A DNA stretch of 44,071 nt, taken from Candidatus Thiodiazotropha sp. (ex Epidulcina cf. delphinae) (GTDB lineage: Bacteria > Pseudomonadota > Gammaproteobacteria > Chromatiales > Chromatiaceae). Positions 6,404-13,632 of the stretch are shown here, piece by piece. The notes under the pieces are model-generated. The model was not told where the DNA came from. It saw nothing but the letters and a program-made list of their open reading frames with translations, and ran no database searches. Position 1 is the stretch's first letter. Each line of letters begins with the position of its first letter. The translations under genes were made by a program, and so were the position numbers. The DNA lies in NCBI GenBank assembly GCA_025656455.1, contig JAHXHS010000041.1, positions 1 through 44,071 on the forward strand. Direction: 5' to 3'.

Positions 6404-9061
6404 TTAGTCGCCCTTCACCATCTTTCTGAGGACGTAGTGGAGAATGCCGCCATGTTTGAAGTAATCGACCTCATTGGGTGTGTCGATACGCACCTTTACC
6501 GAGAACTGTCGCTCGCTGCCGTCATCGGACCGTGCCGTGACCTGTAGCTGGTGACCGGTCTCGTCACCTGAATTGGGGATCTCATAGCTCTCCTCGCCGG
6601 TCAGGCCGAGTGATTCTGCATGCTCCCCCGGCAGGAACTGTAGCGGCAATATGCCCATGCAGACCAGGTTGGTGCGATGGATGCGTTCGTAGCTCTCCGC
6701 GATGACGGCGCGCACGCCCTGCAGGGCCGGCCCCTTGGCCGCCCAGTCGCGGGACGAGCCGGAGCCGTACTCTTTTCCGGCGATCACGATGACAGGGACG
6801 GACGCCTCCCGGTAGCGCATGGCCGCATCATAGATGCTCATCTCGTCGCCTGATGGCAGATGGCGGGTGACGCCACCCTCGCTACCCGGCAACAGCTTAT
6901 TGCGTAGCCGGATATTGGCGAAAGTACCGCGCATCATCACTTCATGATTGCCGCGACGGGAACCGTAGGAGTTGAACGCTTCGGGTTTCACGCCTTGCTC
7001 GGTCAGATAGCGCCCGGCCGGGCTGTCAGCCTTGATCGCGCCGGCCGGTGAGATATGGTCGGTGGTCACCGAATCACCCAGCCAGGCAAGGCAGCGCCCC
7101 CCGGTAATGTCTGAAACCGGTTTCGGTTCCAGGGTCATATCCTCGAAATAGGGTGGGTGGCGGATATAGGTTGAATCCGCATCCCAGTCAAAACGCTCAC
7201 CGGTCGGTGCGTCCAGGGATTGCCAGCGCGCGTCACCCTCGAACAGGGTCGCGTAACTGCAGTGGAAGGCTTCGCGTGTCAGGTTGGCGCTGACACTGTC
7301 GGCGATCGCTTTACTGGAGGGCCAGATATCCTTCAGGAAGATAGGTTTGCCATCGGTACTGGTGCCCAGGGGCTCGTTGTAAAGGTCGATATTCATGGTG
7401 CCGGCAATCGCATAGGCGACCACCAGTGGGGGCGAGGCCAGGTAGTTCATGCGGACTTCGGCATGCACGCGCCCTTCAAAGTTGCGATTGCCTGACAGTA
7501 CGGATGTCACGGTCAGGTCACCGTCGCTGATCGCCTTGGAAACCTCGGGCGGTAGCGGGCCTGAATTACCGATACAGGTGGTGCAGCCATAGCCGACCAG
7601 ATCGAATCCCAGGGTCTCCAGGGGCTTGTCCAGTCCGGCCTGCTGCAGATATTGCATCACCACCCGCGATCCGGGACCGAGCGATGTCTTGACCCAGGGT
7701 TTGACGGTAAGACCCAGGTCGACGGCCTTCTTGGCCAATAGTCCGGCGCCCAGCATAACCGCCGGGTTGGAGGTGTTGGTGCAGGAGGTGATGGCCGCAA
7801 TGACGACCGCGCCGTCGGTGATTTCGGCAGACGCGCCATCGATGTTGGTGGCGACTGTCTGGCTCTCTCCGCCATTGAAGACCTTGACGGCCTCGATGAA
7901 TGCCGGTTTGGCGTTCTTGAGGGTGATACGGTCCTGCGGCCGTTTGGGGCCGGCAAGACTCGGTTCGATGATAGAGAGATCGATCTCCAGGGTTTCACTG
8001 TAATCCGCTTGCGGCGTGTCTGTCGTGTGGAACATGCCTTGGGTCTTGGCATAGGCCTCGACCAGCGCAATCTGATCTTCACTGCGGTTGGTCAGTTGCA
8101 GATAGTCGAGCGTCTCCTGGTCGATCGGGAACAGGCCACAGGTAGCGCCATACTCCGGGGCCATGTTGGCAATCGTGGCACGGTCGCCCATGGGCATGGC
8201 GGCAATGGCGGGTCCGTAGAATTCGACAAACTTGCCGACCACGCCGTGTTCACGCAATCGCTCGACAATGGTCAATACCAGGTCCGTTGCCAGGCAGCCT
8301 TCGGGGAGATTGCCGGTAAGCTTGACGCCCACCACCTTGGGGATAAGCATCGACACGGGTTGACCCAGCATCGAGGCCTCGGCCTCGATTCCGCCCACGC
8401 CCCAGCCAAGCACGCCCAGGCCGTTGACCATGGTGGTATGGGAGTCGGTGCCGACCAGGGTGTCCGGGAAGGCCTGCAGCCTGCCGTTCTTCTCCTCGGC
8501 GTAGATGACCCGCGCCAGGTACTCTACGTTTACCTGATGCACAATGCCGGTATCGGGCGGCACGACCTTGAGGCTGGAGAAGCCGCCTTGGCCCCACTTC
8601 AGGAATTGATAGCGCTCCTGGTTGCGCTGGAACTCCATTTTAGCGTTCAGCTCAAAGGCGTCGGCGTCACCGTAGTGGTCGACCTGCACGGAGTGGTCGA
8701 TCACCAGTTCGGCGGCCTGCAGGGGATTGATTTCGGCAGCGTCGCCACCCAGTTTCACCACCGCATCGCGCATGGCGGCAAGATCGACCACGGCGGGCAC
8801 GCCGGTGAAGTCCTGCATCAGCACCCTGGCCGGACGGTACTGTATCTCTTTACTGGGCTCGGCTTGCGGATCCCAGTTCGCCACTGCCTGTATGTCCTCG
8901 GCGGTTACGGTGACGCCATCTTCGTGTCTGAGGAGGTTTTCTAACAGGATACGAATCGAAAAGGGCAGGCGATTGGAGTTTGCCAAGGCGTCCAGGCGAG
9001 AAATCCTGTAAGTGCTTCCGTTAACCGTCAGTTCACTCTCCGCACCAAAGCTGCTACTCAT
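6404..9061 (-). CDS. acnA: Aconitate hydratase A
   Basis: 885 residues, the normal AcnA/IRP size. Interconverts citrate and isocitrate in the TCA cycle. The three [4Fe-4S] ligands are C427 in AITSCTNTSNP and C493/C496 in GYGCTTCIGNSG. Further family signatures are VGTDSHTTMVNGLGVLGWGVGG and the swivel-domain GKEYGSGSSRDWAAKGP. GGGAG precedes the ATG by 7 bases. The position between purB and hflD is unusual. The gene for isocitrate dehydrogenase is not in this window. Confidence 0.97.
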   Translation of the reverse strand: MSSSFGAESELTVNGSTYRISRLDALANSNRLPFSIRILLENLLRHEDGVTVTAEDIQAVANWDPQAEPSKEIQYRPARVLMQDFTGVPAVVDLAAMRDAVVKLGGDAAEINPLQAAELVIDHSVQVDHYGDADAFELNAKMEFQRNQERYQFLKWGQGGFSSLKVVPPDTGIVHQVNVEYLARVIYAEEKNGRLQAFPDTLVGTDSHTTMVNGLGVLGWGVGGIEAEASMLGQPVSMLIPKVVGVKLTGNLPEGCLATDLVLTIVERLREHGVVGKFVEFYGPAIAAMPMGDRATIANMAPEYGATCGLFPIDQETLDYLQLTNRSEDQIALVEAYAKTQGMFHTTDTPQADYSETLEIDLSIIEPSLAGPKRPQDRITLKNAKPAFIEAVKVFNGGESQTVATNIDGASAEITDGAVVIAAITSCTNTSNPAVMLGAGLLAKKAVDLGLTVKPWVKTSLGPGSRVVMQYLQQAGLDKPLETLGFDLVGYGCTTCIGNSGPLPPEVSKAISDGDLTVTSVLSGNRNFEGRVHAEVRMNYLASPPLVVAYAIAGTMNIDLYNEPLGTSTDGKPIFLKDIWPSSKAIADSVSANLTREAFHCSYATLFEGDARWQSLDAPTGERFDWDADSTYIRHPPYFEDMTLEPKPVSDITGGRCLAWLGDSVTTDHISPAGAIKADSPAGRYLTEQGVKPEAFNSYGSRRGNHEVMMRGTFANIRLRNKLLPGSEGGVTRHLPSGDEMSIYDAAMRYREASVPVIVIAGKEYGSGSSRDWAAKGPALQGVRAVIAESYERIHRTNLVCMGILPLQFLPGEHAESLGLTGEESYEIPNSGDETGHQLQVTARSDDGSERQFSVKVRIDTPNEVDYFKHGGILHYVLRKMVKGD

Positions 9062-9096
9062 TAAATTCTCCCATGATTTATAAAAACAGTAAGTTA

Positions 9097-9573
9097 CTAT
9101 TCATTCTTCATGCTCTCCATCACTTCCGCCCCTTTCTCTTGCGTGGTGTCTACCACTTCGCCAGTCGTCTTTTTTGCTGCATCATAAACCTCACCAGTCG
9201 TTTCACCAACAGCTGAGCCGATCTGTTTGGCCTCCTGTTTCACCGCACTGCCCATCTCCACTGCGGCATCCTTGGTCTCCCGGTAGATCTCCCGGCTCTT
9301 GTCGGCAATGGCGCCGGCGGTTTCAGAGCCGATCTGTTTGGCCTCTTGATAGACCTCCCTGCTTGTCTCCGCCACAGTGCCGGCGGCGTCCGAACCGACC
9401 TCCTTGGTCTTCTCCCAGGTCTCTTTTCCTGCCTCGGTGACCTGGTTAACCAGGCCGGTCGGCTGGGAATTACTCTCCTGTGTCGCAGCGCTGTTATCCG
9501 CTTCATGGGATTGGCCGCAGGCAGACAGAGCCAGGAGGCTGCTCAATATGATGGCGAGTTTTGTCTTGTTCAT
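9097..9573 (-). CDS. Small lipoprotein with amphipathic helical repeats
   Basis: 158 residues. The N-terminus MNKTKLAIILSSLLALSACG is a lipoprotein signal peptide with lipobox LSAC, so the mature protein should be lipidated at C19. The rest is built of near-repeats of the type (S/E)REVYQEAKQIGSETAGAIAD, about 11-22 residues long, rich in Ala, Glu, Lys, Thr and Gly, as in LEA-like or apolipoprotein-like helices. It is likely an envelope stress or scaffold protein; no enzyme motif is seen. The gene starts about 120 bp downstream of hflD and ends 36 bp before acnA begins. Confidence 0.75.
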   Translation of the reverse strand: MNKTKLAIILSSLLALSACGQSHEADNSAATQESNSQPTGLVNQVTEAGKETWEKTKEVGSDAAGTVAETSREVYQEAKQIGSETAGAIADKSREIYRETKDAAVEMGSAVKQEAKQIGSAVGETTGEVYDAAKKTTGEVVDTTQEKGAEVMESMKNE

Positions 9574-9689
9574 GGTTCGATCCTTTCGGTTGAATGCTCA
9601 ATAAGGGTCTAACGGTCGATGTCGTGGATAGACTGTATATTGAAATGCCGTGCCTCATCTGTCACTCGGTGTGTGATGTTAACCTTTTT

Positions 9690-10322
9690 TCACAAACCGT
9701 CCGTATCTCTGTTCAGCAGGCCTTTGCATGCCTCGGTATAGCGTCTGCGACTGAACAGCAGCTGTCGCCTGCGTCCCCCGGTCTGGCGCCATAACATGGC
9801 GGCTCTGATCCCGGACAGCAGCAGGGCGCGGATTCGGTTCACGTTATCGCTGTTTTGCAAATAGACCGGTTCGCCGCTGACCATGATCCTGGGCATGAGG
9901 TTGCTGACATTCTCCGCGTAGATGTCGGCCAGGGCGCCGAGGATGTTGCCGTGGGTGGCGGGAAAATGGGCCAGCCTCTGGGCTGTGTCGTTGATGCCTT
10001 TACGGATTTTTTCGAGTCGATCCCGGTGGGCGCCGAGTTTTCGCTCCAGCTGAATCAGGCCGAGCAGATACCGGGTCAGTTCATCGTCTCTCGCTTCGTT
10101 TCCGCTCAATTGTCGATAGGTCAGGCGCAGACCCGGTGCAATACCGTTCAGCCCGCCATACACATCGACCACGCTGCCGGCGTCGATTTGAAACAGGCTA
10201 TGGATGTTTGCCCCTATGCTGTCTGCGTTCGCCAGACCTTTCCGGGCGACCTGCTGCACCAGGCTGGTCGCCTGATAGATGCCTGAAAGTGCGATTGCGC
10301 GATCCTTATCCTGGTACTTCAT
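9690..10322 (-). CDS. hflD: High frequency lysogenization protein HflD homologue
   Basis: 210 residues. The ATG at 10322 (MKYQDKDRAIALSGIYQAT) has GGAGG 4 bases upstream and is preferred over an in-frame ATG at 10346. All-helical; ELTRYLLGLIQLERKL, the PRI-x-V-x-G-x-P segment and IRALLLSGIRAAMLWRQTGG match HflD. In E. coli HflD is membrane-associated and modulates lambda CII, but its cellular role is poorly defined. It follows mnmA, as in many gammaproteobacteria. The mnmA-hflD spacer carries the inverted-repeat structure at 10337-10501. Confidence 0.92.
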   Translation of the reverse strand: MKYQDKDRAIALSGIYQATSLVQQVARKGLANADSIGANIHSLFQIDAGSVVDVYGGLNGIAPGLRLTYRQLSGNEARDDELTRYLLGLIQLERKLGAHRDRLEKIRKGINDTAQRLAHFPATHGNILGALADIYAENVSNLMPRIMVSGEPVYLQNSDNVNRIRALLLSGIRAAMLWRQTGGRRRQLLFSRRRYTEACKGLLNRDTDGL

Positions 10323-10336
10323 GCTGCCTCCGATCT

Positions 10337-10501
10337 TAGCCCGCATTTCTCACCAGGATTCCATCCTTAGGTCCGTTAACGGACCTAAGGATGGAAATAG
10401 GACAGGGTGTAGACGTACTACCATCATTTTTCGAAGCTAAGTTGATTAAATTTCATCATGTTACCCGTTCATCCGGTCCGCCTGGTGAGAAATGCGGGCT
10501 A
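10337..10501. repeat. 21-bp perfect inverted repeat enclosing a 38-bp perfect palindrome, between mnmA and hflD
   Basis: The arm 10337-10357 (tagcccgcatttctcacc plus agg) is the exact reverse complement of 10481-10501. Inside, 10359-10396 is a perfect 38-bp palindrome centred on GTTAAC (half-site ttccatccttaggtccgtt). The right arm and its neighbourhood are translated as the last residues of mnmA; the left arm ends 14 bp upstream of the hflD start codon. The half-palindrome closely matches 36203-36226 inside the full-length element at 36116-36444 (two differences in 24), linking this locus to that repeat family. Folded in RNA it would form a long hairpin in the mnmA-hflD transcript. Confidence 0.85.
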
Positions 10502-11612
10502 GCCCGGTCGAGGCCAAAGGTGTGAGGGCGGTCTCGATGACACCCCCGCCCAGGCATTCGTTGTCCCGGTAGAATACAACGGATTGGCCCGGTGTGGCCG
10601 CCCGTTGCGGGGTGTCGAACCGCACCCGATATCGCTCCCCATCGGCGGCGGATACCCAGCATGGCTGCAGGGGTTGACGATGACGAATCCGCGCCACACA
10701 TCTGAGGGGCGATTCAGGGGGATACCCGGCTATCCAGTGTAGTTGCTCGACTGTCAGCTCGCTACACATCAGCCAGGGATGATCGTGTCCCTGGACAGCC
10801 ACGAGCACGTTGCGTTGCAGATCCTTGGCGCAGACGAACCAGGGAGCTTCATCGGCGTTTCGCAAACCGCCTATGCCCAACCCTTGACGCTGCCCCAGCG
10901 TATAGTACATCAATCCCTGGTGTTGACCGAGAACCTGGCCTTGGGGATTTTCGATATCGCCCGGGGCGGCAGGCAGGTAGCGCCGCAGGAAGTCACGAAA
11001 TTTCCGTTCACCGATGAAACAGATACCGGTGCTGTCTTTTTTCTTGTGATTCGGGAATCCCGCTGCTGCGGCGATTTTTCTCACCTCATGCTTGCGGAGC
11101 CTGCCCAGGGGGAACAGACTGTGGCTTAGCGGCATCTGGTCGAGCATATAGAGAAAATAGGTTTGGTCCTTATCCTCATCCACCGCCCTGATCAGATGGT
11201 AGCCCTGACTGTCCTGGTCTAGCGACGCATAGTGGCCGGTGGCGATGGATGATGCGCCAAGGTTGTCGAGGGCGAAATCGAGAAAGGCCTTGAACTTGAT
11301 CTCCCGATTGCACAACACATCGGGATTGGGTGTCCTGCCGGCCTGGTACTCCTCGAGAAAATAGGCAAACACCCGGTCCCAGTATTCGGTGGAGAAGTTG
11401 ACCGTGTGCAAGGGGATCTTCAGACGATCGGCTACTGCCTGGGCATCGGCCAGGTCTTCGGCCGCTGAACAGTACGCCTCACTGTCGTCCTCTTCCCAGT
11501 TCTTCATGAACAGGCCCTCGACCCTGTATCCCTCTCTTTGCAACAGTAATGCCGCGACGGATGAATCGACCCCTCCCGAGAGACCGACAATGACCCTTCC
11601 TCTATCCTGCAT
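10461..11612 (-). CDS. mnmA: tRNA-specific 2-thiouridylase
   Basis: 383 residues, slightly longer than E. coli MnmA (368). Transfers sulfur to U34 of Lys, Glu and Gln tRNAs. The PP-loop GLSGGVDSSV starts at residue 10. The catalytic Cys pair is C101 (NPDVLCNREIKF) and C198 (DSTGICFIGE). The family normally ends shortly after GGGVIE; here about 23 further residues follow (TALTPLASTGLARISHQADR and three more), and part of them is encoded by the inverted repeat described at 10337-10501. The start overlaps the rluE stop by 11 bp, so rluE-mnmA-hflD is probably one transcript. Confidence 0.96.
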   Translation of the reverse strand: MQDRGRVIVGLSGGVDSSVAALLLQREGYRVEGLFMKNWEEDDSEAYCSAAEDLADAQAVADRLKIPLHTVNFSTEYWDRVFAYFLEEYQAGRTPNPDVLCNREIKFKAFLDFALDNLGASSIATGHYASLDQDSQGYHLIRAVDEDKDQTYFLYMLDQMPLSHSLFPLGRLRKHEVRKIAAAAGFPNHKKKDSTGICFIGERKFRDFLRRYLPAAPGDIENPQGQVLGQHQGLMYYTLGQRQGLGIGGLRNADEAPWFVCAKDLQRNVLVAVQGHDHPWLMCSELTVEQLHWIAGYPPESPLRCVARIRHRQPLQPCWVSAADGERYRVRFDTPQRAATPGQSVVFYRDNECLGGGVIETALTPLASTGLARISHQADRMNG

Positions 11613-12183
11613 GGGTTCGCCTCTGGCGGGTATCCAGGGCCGCCGCTGGTTTCGTATCGATGGTCAGCCATTCGCCGGGCAGGAGATGCCTAAGCTGCCA
11701 GCGGCCTATTCCGATGCGCACCAGTCTCAGGGTGGGATGGCCCACCGACGCGGTCATGCGTCTGACTTGTCGATTGCGTCCTTCGTGGAGTTGTATCTCG
11801 AGCCAATGAGTGGGGATGGTCGCCCGGTGGCGGATGGGTGGGGTGCGGGGCCAGAGATCCGGGGGGGAGATTGACTTTACCTTGGCGGGCAGGGTCGGAC
11901 CATCTTTTAAAACCACGCCTCGCTGCAGTTTGTCGATGGCTTGATCATCCGGAATGCCCTCCACTTGCACCCAATAGGTCTTCCAGGTCTTGCGCCTGGG
12001 ATCGCTGAGGCGATGTTGCAGTTTGCCGTCATCGGTCAGCAACACCAGACCTTCGCTATCTCGGTCGAGACGGCCTGCCGCATAGACCTGTCTTATGTCG
12101 ATGAAGTCGGCGAGGGTGGCGCGACCCTGATTGTCGGTGAACTGTGTGAGTACACCGTAGGGTTTATTAAACAGAATAAGCAT
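11602..12183 (-). CDS. rluE: 23S rRNA pseudouridine synthase RluE-type
   Basis: 193 residues from ATG 12183 (MLILFNKPYGVLTQF); the longer frame to 12288 lacks family similarity. The RsuA/RluB/E/F catalytic motif AAGRLDRDSEGLVLLT holds the active-site Asp. NRQVRRMTASVGHPTLRLVR is the usual C-terminal motif. No S4 domain is present, as expected for RluE, which modifies U2457 in E. coli. It overlaps mnmA downstream by 11 bp. Confidence 0.9.
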   Translation of the reverse strand: MLILFNKPYGVLTQFTDNQGRATLADFIDIRQVYAAGRLDRDSEGLVLLTDDGKLQHRLSDPRRKTWKTYWVQVEGIPDDQAIDKLQRGVVLKDGPTLPAKVKSISPPDLWPRTPPIRHRATIPTHWLEIQLHEGRNRQVRRMTASVGHPTLRLVRIGIGRWQLRHLLPGEWLTIDTKPAAALDTRQRRTHAG

Positions 12184-12345
12184 CCAAGAATTTCCACGGT
12201 CTCTATTCGGCGTCCCTCTCTGGGCAGTGTCGTCTGGCAGACAATTCCGATTTTGCGAGTATATTGCCTGGGGGGGTGAGGATACCATCTCAGGTCGCTT
12301 CCTGTCCGTGAGCGGTGGATGATTGGCGATTGGGAGCTATCCTGG

Positions 12346-12385
12346 CAAGAAAAAAGCCGGTAAGGGGTCTCCCAAACCGGCTTTT
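12346..12385 (-). terminator. Intrinsic terminator of the cold-shock gene
   Basis: On the minus strand AAAAGCCGGT (12385-12376) pairs with ACCGGCTTTT (12361-12352) around a 14-base loop and is followed by a T-rich tract. It lies 38 bp downstream of the csp stop codon. Confidence 0.85.
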
Positions 12386-12422
12386 GCGGATTGCCGATCC
12401 TCAGATCGACGACTCGAGAGAT

Positions 12423-12638
12423 CTATTCATTCGCCGCGACCCGTTGGATGTTGGTTGCATGCAGCCCCTTGGGTCCCTGACTAATCTCGAATTGGACCTT
12501 CTGGCCCTCTTTCAAGGTCTTGTATCCATCCATCTCGATGGATGAGAAATGGACGAAAACGTCCTGATCTCCATCTTCCGGGGTTACAAAACCGTAGCCC
12601 TTGGCGTTGTTAAACCACTTTACGACTCCAGTCGCCAT
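12423..12638 (-). CDS. cspD: Cold shock domain protein, CspA/CspD family
   Basis: 71 residues, a single cold-shock domain. RNP1 KGYGFV (13-18) and RNP2 VFVHF (27-31) are intact. AGGAG lies 7 bases before the ATG. Binds single-stranded nucleic acid. The symbol follows its location beside clpS, where cspD lies in many gammaproteobacteria; sequence alone does not separate CspA from CspD. The upstream region is long and AT-rich, as is common for csp genes with structured leaders. It is transcribed away from clpS and ends in a clear terminator. Confidence 0.9.
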   Translation of the reverse strand: MATGVVKWFNNAKGYGFVTPEDGDQDVFVHFSSIEMDGYKTLKEGQKVQFEISQGPKGLHATNIQRVAANE

Positions 12639-13286
12639 AGCTATTACTCCTCACGATACGATGACCTGGGGAGGGGGATTGATTGCAGCGTCGCGGATTG
12701 AGTCTTGCTATGAGGGTGAGGGCAGCTTTGATACAACCGTGAAACAGAGACAAATAATATAGTCTGAAAACGGGCACATCAATTCGCAACGATCACCATA
12801 TACAAACAAAACTCAAAACTGACTCACTACGTTGTTATTCTGCAGAGAGGCGCGTGTCAACTCTGTCCACCTGCCCAAGTACCAGCCATTGGAAAATTAG
12901 GTTGGGCGTCAACTTAACAGCCCGAATTCAAGTGTTCCTGGCCTTCTTAAAATGGGAACCATTATCAACACTCAAGCTGAAGTATAGTGTGCTATGGGAA
13001 TCGGTCAACAAATATATAATTTTTAAAAGAGTTTTTGCCTTGATATTAGTAATATCCCTAATTTTTCCGATGATTTTATATTAAAAACCCTAATCTTGAT
13101 GGCGGCCTACTCCCGGATCGCCCGGTTATCCCTCGGACTCTTGCCAAAGCGGGTGTTTCCCGGCGAGGATACCCCTATCGGGCTATCCTCGATTCCGAGG
13201 ATCTGGCCGCACCAGGCCTTGGGGTAGAATAGTTCCCGAAAATAATTCCACTTTTAGGCCGCCTAGGGCTGCTAAAATCAACAGAT
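12639..13286. other. Intergenic region between divergent cspD and clpS, with possible gene debris
   Basis: About 650 bp, AT-rich in the middle. A 76-codon frame at 12854-13084 (GTG start, hydrophobic C-terminus) has weak support. A 42-codon stretch ending at 13232 reads GGLLPDRPVIPRTLAKAGVS then RRGYPYRAILDSEDLAAPGL and GVE, which looks protein-like (GC-rich, proline-patterned) but has no start codon in frame; it could be a fragment of a lost gene I cannot name. Promoters for both flanking genes must lie here. No tRNA was found. Confidence 0.4.
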
Positions 13287-13607
13287 ATGAGTAATCGAGA
13301 ACAAACGTCGCACGAAGACGGTCTAGCATTACAAGAGGCGACTCCCAAACTCAAAAAGCCTCCTTTGTATAAGGTCATTATCCTGAACGATGACTACACG
13401 CCCATGGAGTTCGTGGTTCAGGTGTTAGAGACCATTTTCAGCATGGATAGAGAGAGGGCGACTCGGGTGATGCTGCATGTGCATACCCGGGGAATGGGAG
13501 TGTGCGGTGTGTTTACCAAAGATGTGGCAGAGACCAAGGTGTCACAGGTAAACGATTTCTCTCGCAGTAACCAGCATCCGCTTATGTGCACCATGGAGGA
13601 GACCTAG
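13287..13607 (+). CDS. clpS: ClpS, N-degron adaptor of ClpAP
   Basis: 106 residues, the same length as E. coli ClpS. Recognises proteins with Leu, Phe, Tyr or Trp at the N-terminus and delivers them to ClpA. The binding-pocket residues sit at the same numbers as in E. coli: N34, D35, D36, M40 and H66 (NDDYTPMEF and HVHTRG). The variable N-terminal 25 residues are the flexible extension that engages ClpA. 25 bp upstream of clpA, so the two are co-transcribed. The tagging enzymes Aat and Bpt lie at 41.3-42.8 kb in this same window. Confidence 0.96.
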   Translation: MSNREQTSHEDGLALQEATPKLKKPPLYKVIILNDDYTPMEFVVQVLETIFSMDRERATRVMLHVHTRGMGVCGVFTKDVAETKVSQVNDFSRSNQHPLMCTMEET

Positions 13608-13632
13608 GCGGGGCGTATCGGAGTTTCCAGAG

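Noticed and set aside
8009..8944. 311-codon open frame on the plus strand
   Set aside because: Antisense shadow of acnA; His/Gly/Val-rich low-complexity product and no ribosome binding site.
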